A DNA stretch of 63,552 nucleotides. Source: Rhodospirillales bacterium (GTDB lineage Bacteria; Pseudomonadota; Alphaproteobacteria; Rhodospirillales; UBA2165). Shown here piece by piece: positions 36,086 to 43,602 of the stretch. The translations under genes were made by a program, and so were the position numbers. Below the pieces are notes generated by a model. It saw only the letters and a program-made list of their open reading frames with translations, made no database searches and was not told the origin of the DNA. The stretch lies in assembly GCA_028345065.1 (NCBI GenBank), contig JAOMCN010000009.1, positions 1 to 63,552 on the forward strand. Reading direction: 5' to 3'. Every line of letters begins with the position of its first letter. Within the stretch, counting starts at the first letter, position 1.

Positions 36086-37321
36086 ATGCCAATTCCCGAA
36101 AGCGAACGAGATCCAAGTCTTAAAGGCCCCCTCAAGGGTGTCCGTGTTTTAGAGTTAGGGCAGTTGTTAGCGGGGCCATTTACGACGACCCGCCTTGCAG
36201 ATTTTGGCGCGGAAGTGATTAAAATTGAAAACCCTGGAAAGGGCGACCCGATGCGTGAGTGGGGACACCATCGCTACGAAGGTAAATGTCTCTGGTGGCC
36301 AGTTCTGGCGCGCAACAAAAAATCCGTGACGGCTAACCTCCGGGAGGTTAGGGGCCAAGACTTGGTGAAGCGCCTTGCCGCGGAGGCAGATGTCCTCGTA
36401 GAAAACTTTAAGCCAGGTACAATAGAAAAATGGGGAATGGGACCAGAGGAGTTACATAAAATCAACCCAGCATTGATTATTGCCAGGGTATCCGGCTTTG
36501 GCCAGACCGGTCCGTATGCCGATAGGCCAGGCTTTGCCAGCGTAGGCGAAGCCATGGGTGGACTTCGTTATATCAACGGATTTCCGGACCAGCCTCCGCC
36601 TCGTTCTGGCATCTCTTTAGGGGATACGCTTACCGGCATATTTGCAGCCCAGGGAATTTTAATGGCTCTTTATTGGCGGGATGCCATGGGTGGAGGAAAA
36701 GGCCAGGTGGTCGATGCCTCGATCATGGAATCCTGTTTCACCATGATGGAAAGTTCCCTCATGGAGTATGATAAACTTGGTGTCATCCGGGAACCGAGTG
36801 GTACCGGCCTCGCTAATGTTGCCCCTTCCAATATTTATCCTACAAAAGATAAAAAATACGTCGTCATCGCCGCCAACATAGACCCCATGTTTAAAAGGTT
36901 ATGTGAAGCTATGGGTCAACCGGAATTAGCTAAGGACAAACGCTTCATCAATCACAATGCCCGGGGTAATCACGTCGAGGTGTTGGATGGAATTGTTGCA
37001 GAGTGGACTTCCACAATGACTGTTAAGGAATTAGATAACCACCTTGAGAAACATGGCGTCGTTACGGGGCCGATCTATTCCATTGCCGATATTGCAAAGG
37101 ACCCTCACTATCGGGAACGTAAGATGGTCCGATATATGAATGATGACGCCCTGGGGAAAATTGCCGTCCCCGGGATAGCTCCTCGGTTAACAGAAACTGA
37201 AGGCGATATAGCGTGGCTAGGACCTCAGGAATTGGGCAGCCATAATAAAGAAATCTATGGCTCCCTCCTGGGTATTAGTGACAGTGAACTCGACGAACTC
37301 TCCAATGACGGCATCATTTAG
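36086..37321 (+). CDS. Class III CoA-transferase (CaiB/BaiF family)
   Basis: The 411-residue enzyme transfers CoA between carboxylic acids by a ternary mechanism. VLELGQLLAGPFTTTRLADFGAEVIKIE near residues 20-47 and NKKSVTANLR near 77-86 are family hallmarks. The catalytic Asp is expected in the SISLGDTLTG-like segment (here GISLGDTLTG, near 174-183). AGGAGCTG precedes the ATG. The 3' end overlaps the maleate isomerase-like gene by 17 bases, so the two are coupled. Activation of a dicarboxylate or aromatic acid is likely. Confidence 0.92.
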   Translation: MPIPESERDPSLKGPLKGVRVLELGQLLAGPFTTTRLADFGAEVIKIENPGKGDPMREWGHHRYEGKCLWWPVLARNKKSVTANLREVRGQDLVKRLAAEADVLVENFKPGTIEKWGMGPEELHKINPALIIARVSGFGQTGPYADRPGFASVGEAMGGLRYINGFPDQPPPRSGISLGDTLTGIFAAQGILMALYWRDAMGGGKGQVVDASIMESCFTMMESSLMEYDKLGVIREPSGTGLANVAPSNIYPTKDKKYVVIAANIDPMFKRLCEAMGQPELAKDKRFINHNARGNHVEVLDGIVAEWTSTMTVKELDNHLEKHGVVTGPIYSIADIAKDPHYRERKMVRYMNDDALGKIAVPGIAPRLTETEGDIAWLGPQELGSHNKEIYGSLLGISDSELDELSNDGII

Positions 37322-38060
37322 AAATACCTCTTATTCCTACGGTCAACGTGCCAAAATCGGCGTAATTGTCCCGCCAACTAACACGGTAAACGAAGCGGAG
37401 TGGAACATAATGGCCCCCGATGGCGTATCGGTTCACTCCACCCGCATGCCGCTGCATGCAGACACCTCCTCAAAAAAAGGTAATTTGGCCCTTTATAAAG
37501 ATGTTCAGCAGGCGACCCTCTACCTGTCATCCGCCCGACTGAACGCCATTGCTTATGGCTGCACGGCGGGTTCAATGGTATTGCCGCTGACGGAACTCAG
37601 CGATTTTATGGAAGGACACGCGAATTTGCCATGTGTAACTACGGCATCCTCAATCGTTAATGCCCTTAGAACGCTTAATATTACCAAAGTGGCTCTAGCT
37701 ACACCCTACCACGATGTACTCAATAAACATGAGGTGGCATTCCTTGGAAAAGTCGGTGTACTCGTTACACATGAACAGGGGTTGGGCATCGGCGCCAATG
37801 GACCACATGAATATATTGAAATTGCTCAAACGCCGGCGACGAAGATATTCGATCACATTATTACTGCCGACCGAACTAATGCGGAAGCCCTGGTGGTTTC
37901 CTGCACAGATTTTCCCGTCTTAAATATGATCAATGATTTGGAAAATCGCCTCGGTAAGCCCGTAATCACGAGTAATCAGGCTACTTTCTGGGCCGTTTTA
38001 AGAGCTGCGGGTATTAATGACCAATTTGAAAATTACGGAATTTTGCTGCGCAACCACTAG
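37305..38060 (+). CDS. Maleate cis-trans isomerase-like protein (Asp/Glu racemase fold, both cysteines present)
   Basis: The 251-residue product matches maleate isomerase, which converts maleate to fumarate at the end of nicotinate-type pathways. KIGVIVPPTNTVNE near residues 17-30 binds the carboxylate. The catalytic cysteines are C86 (AYGCTAGS) and C200 (VSCTDFP). The ATG at 37305 lies inside the CoA-transferase gene; no strong Shine-Dalgarno is visible, consistent with coupled translation. A NicF-like amidase is encoded convergently 31 bases past its stop, and that pair would turn maleamate into fumarate. Arylmalonate decarboxylase or hydantoin-racemase-like activity cannot be excluded. Confidence 0.85.
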   Translation: MTASFRNTSYSYGQRAKIGVIVPPTNTVNEAEWNIMAPDGVSVHSTRMPLHADTSSKKGNLALYKDVQQATLYLSSARLNAIAYGCTAGSMVLPLTELSDFMEGHANLPCVTTASSIVNALRTLNITKVALATPYHDVLNKHEVAFLGKVGVLVTHEQGLGIGANGPHEYIEIAQTPATKIFDHIITADRTNAEALVVSCTDFPVLNMINDLENRLGKPVITSNQATFWAVLRAAGINDQFENYGILLRNH

Positions 38061-38091
38061 CTAATGTTGCCTACAAAAAAGGCCCTTTATT

Positions 38092-38724
38092 TTACGTTTT
38101 TATCGGCGCGGAGAACTTCGCTATCACCTCCTCTGAAGTCATTAAATCAGCGTATTTTTGTTCCATATCGAAGAGATTAGCGTCGTGCGGTGCAATAGCA
38201 CGGTCGCCGACACAATCTGTTACGACGACGGTCCGAAAGTTGTAGCTCATCGCATCGATGACCGAAGCTCGAATACAACCTGATGTAGTACACCCCGTAA
38301 CTAATAACGTATCCACTAATCTGGCATGAAGCCAACTTGCCAAGCTCGTGCCAAAAAAGGCCGAAGGTTGAGTTTTACGAACTATGTATTCGCCAATCCC
38401 TGGTGCCAAGTCATCTACCACCTGGCCACCGTGGGATGCCTCTGTCAACTTCAAAAGACCAGGAGCTTTGAGGCAAAAAACGCCGGCATCGGAGCCGTCT
38501 TCAGCATAGATAACCCTCGTAAAAGCAATAGGGATTTCGGCTAATCTGGATTTTGTCAAAAGGACTTTAGTTTTTGCGATTGCCTCGCCAATATTACCGC
38601 CGCCGAATTCATCTGGATTGGCGAAGGCATTGACAAAATCGACGATAAGTAAAGCCGGCTGTTTCCCAAATCCGCTTTGATTTCCAAACCCCTGGCGCTC
38701 ATAAATATCCCCTTCATTCACCAT
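38092..38724 (-). CDS. Isochorismatase-fold amidase (maleamate amidohydrolase NicF / N-carbamoylsarcosine amidase-like)
   Basis: The 210-residue cysteine hydrolase has the Asp-Lys-Cys triad at D29 (LIVDFVNAF), K117 (RKTQPSAF) and C150 (TTSGCIRAS), with the cis-peptide region before the Cys. The GFG..GFG lead near residues 12-20 and GDRA..PHDANLFD near 180 resemble maleamate amidohydrolase and N-carbamoylsarcosine amidase. Release of ammonia from a C4 monoamide fits the neighbouring maleate isomerase-like gene. The gene follows the NMT1-like gene by 4 bases and ends close to the convergent isomerase gene. Confidence 0.87.
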   Translation of the reverse strand: MVNEGDIYERQGFGNQSGFGKQPALLIVDFVNAFANPDEFGGGNIGEAIAKTKVLLTKSRLAEIPIAFTRVIYAEDGSDAGVFCLKAPGLLKLTEASHGGQVVDDLAPGIGEYIVRKTQPSAFFGTSLASWLHARLVDTLLVTGCTTSGCIRASVIDAMSYNFRTVVVTDCVGDRAIAPHDANLFDMEQKYADLMTSEEVIAKFSAPIKT

Positions 38725-38728
38725 GAGT

Positions 38729-39652
38729 TCAGTCCCAAAATTTCATAAACTGGGTGGCAACAACCTGTTCAAAGGAGAAGTTACCTTTCACTAATCCGAC
38801 ATCTTTTTGAAACTTGTTCATACCTTTTACGAAGTCTTCACTGATAGCTGCCGTATAAAAAGGCAAATCCCGCTCAACCACGTCAGCAATTAAACTCGCC
38901 TCTTCATTCGGAAAAAGCTTTTTTCCTACTTCGGTTGCAAGACCAACATTTTTTTTCAATGCCTTTTGTGTTTTTACCAATGCCCGGATGGCTGCCTCAC
39001 AACTGTCGGGTGCATCATCAATCATCTTCTGAGAGGTGATTAATGCCGGCATGGTATAGTTGAATGCGGCTGACGGACCATCCCCCCGGCGGGCATCCAA
39101 CACCATAGTACCGACGCCACGGCGAACCGCAACTTCAGCTCCCATACCGTTAGCCCAGAAACCGTCAATTTTACCCTCCTCCAGAGCCTTTGCCGCGGCG
39201 ACCCCAAAATTCACGTTATTTCCTTGGAAGGCACCCGGCACAGGGGCAATATTGACCTCATCTTTTTCAAGATCGATACCGGCTTCAGTCAGGAGACGTT
39301 TAAGCCCTAGATCAACTAAAGGTGCTGCCCCTATATTCAGACCCTTGACAGCTTCTACATCGCCACGCTTAGCATTCAAATCCGTCCTTAGTATTAAAAA
39401 CCAGTACATGCCCTGGGCAAGTGAAGCTAGCAACTTTCCGCCATCCCATTCAGGAAAGGCATGAGGTGTCGAATGGGCGGAACCTCCGACAAATTGAATA
39501 TCGCCATCCCGAAGAACTTCCAATGTACGGTCAACTGGGAATATAAGCTCCAATTCCATCCGCAGTCCTTCCTCCTTGAAGAACCCAAGCTCCACAGCGG
39601 CGGCAGCGGGAAAATATGAATTGGATATCAAGTCAGGAATAGCAATTTTCAA
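38729..39652 (-). CDS. Leaderless NMT1/nitrate-sulfonate-type binding-fold protein
   Basis: The 307-residue protein has the type II binding-protein fold (AAAVELGFFKEEGL near residues 17-30, FVGGSAHST near 54). It starts directly with MKIAIPDLIS and has no signal peptide. No NMT1-class permease or ATPase is encoded in the window. It is coupled with the downstream amidase gene (4-base gap), which suggests an enzymatic or ligand-sensing function for the local pathway rather than classical import. It resembles the protein at 19924 in fold and in lacking a leader. Confidence 0.75.
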   Translation of the reverse strand: MKIAIPDLISNSYFPAAAAVELGFFKEEGLRMELELIFPVDRTLEVLRDGDIQFVGGSAHSTPHAFPEWDGGKLLASLAQGMYWFLILRTDLNAKRGDVEAVKGLNIGAAPLVDLGLKRLLTEAGIDLEKDEVNIAPVPGAFQGNNVNFGVAAAKALEEGKIDGFWANGMGAEVAVRRGVGTMVLDARRGDGPSAAFNYTMPALITSQKMIDDAPDSCEAAIRALVKTQKALKKNVGLATEVGKKLFPNEEASLIADVVERDLPFYTAAISEDFVKGMNKFQKDVGLVKGNFSFEQVVATQFMKFWD

Positions 39653-39866
39653 GACAGTATCTCCATTAGAAAATTCAAACGTCAGCCCCTATGTTTGCAA
39701 AAAAATAGCAGGCCAGTAAATACCTCCTACAATATGTTGGTAAAACTTGCATTCTTAAAAAACTTTTGCTTCGCTCAAGGAGAGAAAAAAACAACATGGC
39801 TTTAACCCTAATAAGAGCTTTTATCCGTCATTAAATATAAATTTTCATCCTGGGATTTCTTTCCGG

Positions 39867-39902
39867 TCGCATCTGCGATCGTAAATTCCGTTCTCGAGAG
39901 AA
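39867..39902. repeat. Two short inverted repeats downstream of the Rieske beta gene
   Basis: TCGCA-TC-TGCGA (39867-39878) and TTCTC-GA-GAGAA (39891-39902) lie in the 278-base gap between the beta-subunit stop (39931) and the NMT1-like start (39652). They may form small hairpins that end the GS-Rieske transcript or act as operators for the next unit. Nothing else was recognised in the gap. Confidence 0.3.
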
Positions 39903-39930
39903 TATCCAACTATTCAGTAAAGGTTTTGTT

Positions 39931-40518
39931 CTAAAAAATGATACTCGGATTCCGTAAGTTCTGGTCAAAATTTATCAGGTTCACCTGTTTAACAAGAATT
40001 TCATATTCGTTGCCACTATCCCGCAGCCTGTGGGCGTACCAACCCGACCAAAGCCTTGTCTCACCGGCGCGAAACTCCGTAATTTGAAAATTCGATCTCA
40101 CCATAACAATCTCCAACTGATCCGTCGCATAAACTTCTATATTGGAAATCAGCCTTACCGTTCTGGAAGTTGGTCTCTGCGACCAGGCAGCACCGGTCGA
40201 CAGCCTAAAAATCCGATCTTCAAGACGTCGCCTATCATCAAAGGAAATTGACACCTCCCTACGGGGATCGCCGCCGTCTGCCGAACTTGGCACCCAATAC
40301 ACACAATTGGACGCAAATAATTTAAGCCAATCTTGAAAATGGACTTCATCTAGAAAGCGAGCCTCAAGATCTAAAAAACGCCGGCATGAATCTCGAAAAA
40401 CAGGATCCGTAACTTCTCGATCCGCTTGCCTCCACCCGGAAAAGTCACTGACCAATTTTTGATAATATTCGTCGTCGATGTAGTGGGACGTATGGATGCT
40501 TCCGTCAACTGTTTGCAT
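39931..40518 (-). CDS. Aromatic-ring-hydroxylating dioxygenase, beta subunit
   Basis: The 195-residue protein is the small, structural subunit of an alpha3beta3 Rieske dioxygenase, with the SnoaL/NTF2-like fold. FLDLEARFLDEVHFQDWLKLF near residues 43-63 and YWVPSSADGGDPRREVS near 70-86 are typical. The ATG at 40518 follows GAGGGTATC and lies just after the alpha stop (40526), so an upstream start at 40548 inside alpha is rejected. It completes the oxygenase; ferredoxin and reductase genes are absent. Confidence 0.9.
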   Translation of the reverse strand: MQTVDGSIHTSHYIDDEYYQKLVSDFSGWRQADREVTDPVFRDSCRRFLDLEARFLDEVHFQDWLKLFASNCVYWVPSSADGGDPRREVSISFDDRRRLEDRIFRLSTGAAWSQRPTSRTVRLISNIEVYATDQLEIVMVRSNFQITEFRAGETRLWSGWYAHRLRDSGNEYEILVKQVNLINFDQNLRNPSIIF

Positions 40519-40525
40519 GATACCC

Positions 40526-41896
40526 TCAGACTTCCCGGGTAATTGCAATATTGGGGGTTGAAGTCATCAAAAGTTTATAAACTTTCATGTATTCCCGCAT
40601 AAATACTTCGTCCGTAGCGGGTGCCGTGAAAACACCGTCTTCTTCCGTTATCCGGTCCTTAATACCCAAACCTCTATGCATGTAGACCCATTCGTCCTCC
40701 TCTGCCGCCAAACCCGCCTGTATTTGCTCAAAATTGGCCAGATCATCTACTTCTCCAAAGTTAGGAAACGCCTCCTGTGTCCGCATGCGAATGGTGTTTA
40801 TGTCGTCGACGGCACCACTCAATTCACCATCGTCATCAACAACAACTGTTCCATACCAGGTTGTGTCGGTTTCGTTGTAGGAAACCGGTTGAGTTACCTG
40901 TACGTGGTTCCCAAGTATATGGAGATTTGGAAAGACGTTAATATTGACGGGTTCAGAAGAAGCAAGATCCAAGGCTCTATCCGCCTTCACGCCATACCTT
41001 TCCCGAAAAAGTGCTTCATAATGTTCCATTCCGGGGAATATACCTTCGATCTCCCATAGGGCACCTGGACGGTTCTCGATGTTGGGACGCTTATCTTTGA
41101 AATGGTGGCCATTGGGATAATACTTCACATACATGGGGGCCCCGTCGGGGGAACCTTTATAAAAAGACATCCCTTTCTGTTCATCTTCGTGGTGGCGGTT
41201 TTCCATCGCTAGTAAAGAACGGTGGGAAAAAAGCACATGGTATCCATCGGCAGAGTTATCATATGCGAGTTTCCAATTACCCATAAATTTGAGGCGGTTT
41301 GCACTGGAAAATTTTACCTTGCCTCCGGGGTGCCGGTCGAGCCAATCGTTAATGGGTTCTCTGACCGGTCCCAAGTAGTCCTCTAATGACGGCGCATCCA
41401 AATTTAGAGTACCAAATATAAATCCACGGAAAGACGCAACCCTTGGCACTTGAGCAAGATTATATTTAGCGTCACTGAAATCGCACGCATAGCCTTCCGG
41501 CCAAGGTACGCCGCTCAATTTACCTGAATTGAAATAGCTCCATCCATGGTACGGACATTGAAAAGACTTTGCCGATCCTAAACTTTCCCGGCATATGGTA
41601 GATCCACGGTGGGTACACCGATTGTAGAGTGCCCGGATATCCCCTTGAGAATCCCGAACGATGATTAGCGGCCTGAGACCCATGCGCGAGGTAACGAAGT
41701 TATCTTTTTCTGGAACCTGACTTTCATGAGCAAGGTATACCCAGACAGCTCCGAAAATCCGCGTCAATTCCTCTTTGAAAATACCTGGCTCTGTATAAAG
41801 GCGCTGGTGAACCTTATCCTCTTGTATCATCATTTCGTAGTCAAAAATCGGATCCGCAGCCTCTACGGCTGGCAAAGTGTCCTCAGGCTTGGTCAC
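40526..41896 (-). CDS. Aromatic-ring-hydroxylating dioxygenase, Rieske alpha subunit (aniline/benzoate type)
   Basis: The product is about 456 residues. The Rieske motif CTHRG...CPYHGW provides CxH-17-CxxH ligands near residues 97-119. The catalytic iron site is DNSADGYHVLFSHRS near residues 210-224. GTG at 41896 is preferred because GGGGGAGAGA lies just before it; a GTG at 41917 is weaker. The gene sits between a glutamine synthetase-like gene upstream (33-base gap) and the beta subunit downstream. In aniline dioxygenase clusters (tdn, atd, tad) a glutamine synthetase-like protein acts with alpha and beta in the same way. Alternatives are anthranilate, benzoate or salicylate-type dioxygenase. 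Confidence 0.9.
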   Translation of the reverse strand: MTKPEDTLPAVEAADPIFDYEMMIQEDKVHQRLYTEPGIFKEELTRIFGAVWVYLAHESQVPEKDNFVTSRMGLRPLIIVRDSQGDIRALYNRCTHRGSTICRESLGSAKSFQCPYHGWSYFNSGKLSGVPWPEGYACDFSDAKYNLAQVPRVASFRGFIFGTLNLDAPSLEDYLGPVREPINDWLDRHPGGKVKFSSANRLKFMGNWKLAYDNSADGYHVLFSHRSLLAMENRHHEDEQKGMSFYKGSPDGAPMYVKYYPNGHHFKDKRPNIENRPGALWEIEGIFPGMEHYEALFRERYGVKADRALDLASSEPVNINVFPNLHILGNHVQVTQPVSYNETDTTWYGTVVVDDDGELSGAVDDINTIRMRTQEAFPNFGEVDDLANFEQIQAGLAAEEDEWVYMHRGLGIKDRITEEDGVFTAPATDEVFMREYMKVYKLLMTSTPNIAITREV

Positions 41897-41929
41897 AGCT
41901 CTCTCCCCCAGCCACACGAAGTTTTACCC

Positions 41930-43420
41930 TTAGAAAAAATCAAAATATTCATTCTGTTCCCATTCAGTCACGACGCCAGTTTCAGTGGCATCAAACTCTC
42001 GGTGTTTCTCTTCAAAGCGTTCAATTTCTGCTTGCTTGAGCTTAATAAAATAATCGCAAAATAATTCTCCGAAATGCCTGGAATATAGTGTGTCGTTTTG
42101 GAGCGCGGAGAGCGCCTGTCCCAAACTAGCAGGCAGTAGGGGCCGCTCTGCCGTATAAGGTTCGTCGTCAGGTTGCCATGCTATGAGGTTACTCTCCACC
42201 CCTTCCAATCCAGCCACAATTTGGGAAGCTATATAAAGGTAAGGATTTGCCGCCGGTTCTCCAATCCGATTTTCCATTCTTGTGCCTGGGTCACTGACAC
42301 CACCGAGAACCCTAATCATTGCACCCCGGTGATCAAACCCCCAAGTTGCCCGGGTAGGTGCCAGGGAATTAGGTTGGAAACGCCGATACCCATTGATAGT
42401 TGGTACAGAAAAAATGGCCGATGGTATTGCATTGTTAAGAAGACCAGCCAAAAACGAATTGCCAAAAGAAGAGAGGTGCAGATCACTATTATCTGGCATA
42501 AATGAATTTTGACCGCTCACCTTTTCAATAATCGACTGATGCAGGTGCCAGCCACTTGAGTAGTAGCCTTTGAGGGCTGGGCGACACATAAAAGTTGCGA
42601 AATGGCCTAGCCTCCGGCACACCTGTCGGGTCGCCGTTCGGAACAAGAAATAGTCGTCTGCGGCACGCATGGCCTCACTTGGAGAAAAAGTACATTCGAC
42701 CTGACCTGGTCCCCACTCATTTTCGATTGAACGTAGCGGCAAATTCAGCTTTTCGTAAGTTTCGGCCAGTTCACTTAAAACCGGCTGCATAACATCGAGA
42801 TTGGATTCCGAATGATATGAATAACCAGGTTCTAGAGGTAAAGTCTTTAACGCCTGACCACGGGTACCAGGCTCTCCAATATTTTCGTTTCCGATAATAC
42901 CGTCTTCCAGACGGGCGAGGTACCACTCGACTTCAAGTCCTACAATTAACGACTTCCCTTTCTCTTCAAGACGTTCCAGTTGACGGCGAAGCAATTGCCG
43001 GGAAGAGAAGTGAAATCGGCGCCCATCATCAAAATACTCGTCACACAAAATCCAACCTATATCCGGCGCCCAGGGCAAGATGCGAAAGGTTGCGGGGTCC
43101 GGAACGATTGTGAGATTTGGAGATCCCGTCATTTCATCGAGCTCCATACCACCGCCTTTTGTAAAAGACGCAAATACGCGCCCGCCCGCCGCGTCAAGCG
43201 TAAATGTTGCAACATTTATATTGTAACCATGCCTCAAAGCATCAAAAAACGCCGGCACCGAGACCACTTTCGCCCGAGATGCGCCATGAGTGTCTGACCA
43301 TGCAAGGCGAATAAGTTTTAGGTTTTCTACCTCAACTCGCCGCTGTATTTGTGCAGATAGTCGTACTTGATCGTCAGACCACAGTTCATGTTTTTCAATA
43401 AATGCAGGGGTTGGTTCCAT
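41930..43420 (-). CDS. Glutamine synthetase-like gamma-glutamyl ligase (aniline-type, GlnA4/TdnQ-like)
   Basis: The 496-residue protein is a GS-superfamily ligase. Conserved catalytic regions are ENEWGPGQVE near residues 241-250, SGWHLHQS near 292-299, LAPTRATWGFDHRG near 352-365, and RMENRIGEPAANPYLY near 380-395. The ammonium-site loop differs from housekeeping GlnA and fits enzymes that glutamylate organic amines. Placement just upstream of Rieske alpha and beta subunits matches aniline oxidation, where the amine is first converted to gamma-glutamylanilide. A partner glutamine amidotransferase-like hydrolase is not seen. A polyamine or aminoalcohol ligase role is possible. The family call is firm; the substrate is inferred. 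Confidence 0.85.
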   Translation of the reverse strand: MEPTPAFIEKHELWSDDQVRLSAQIQRRVEVENLKLIRLAWSDTHGASRAKVVSVPAFFDALRHGYNINVATFTLDAAGGRVFASFTKGGGMELDEMTGSPNLTIVPDPATFRILPWAPDIGWILCDEYFDDGRRFHFSSRQLLRRQLERLEEKGKSLIVGLEVEWYLARLEDGIIGNENIGEPGTRGQALKTLPLEPGYSYHSESNLDVMQPVLSELAETYEKLNLPLRSIENEWGPGQVECTFSPSEAMRAADDYFLFRTATRQVCRRLGHFATFMCRPALKGYYSSGWHLHQSIIEKVSGQNSFMPDNSDLHLSSFGNSFLAGLLNNAIPSAIFSVPTINGYRRFQPNSLAPTRATWGFDHRGAMIRVLGGVSDPGTRMENRIGEPAANPYLYIASQIVAGLEGVESNLIAWQPDDEPYTAERPLLPASLGQALSALQNDTLYSRHFGELFCDYFIKLKQAEIERFEEKHREFDATETGVVTEWEQNEYFDFF

Positions 43421-43458
43421 GTAAAGGGTTATCTCCCAGACATATCATCCTACAGTGG

Positions 43459-43505
43459 CCCATGAATGAGCTTTCCGAAACCTTTACTTCATGGGTTTTG
43501 CAAAA
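43459..43505. promoter_or_regulatory. Inverted repeat and adjacent palindrome upstream of the GS-Rieske operon
   Basis: CCCATGAA (43459-43466) and TTCATGGG (43488-43495) form a perfect 8-bp inverted repeat with a 21-base spacer. TTTTGCAAAA (43496-43505), a perfect 10-bp palindrome, abuts it. All lie 39-85 bases upstream of the GS-like start, where an operator or leader hairpin would be expected. Confidence 0.45.
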
Positions 43506-43602
43506 CAATTTTCTTTACTATTCGATGGACTACAACCTTCCTACCTTATTAAGGGCGCTCCCATTGCCAACTAGTTCTTTGATTGGGAAAGCCATTTCTT
43601 TT

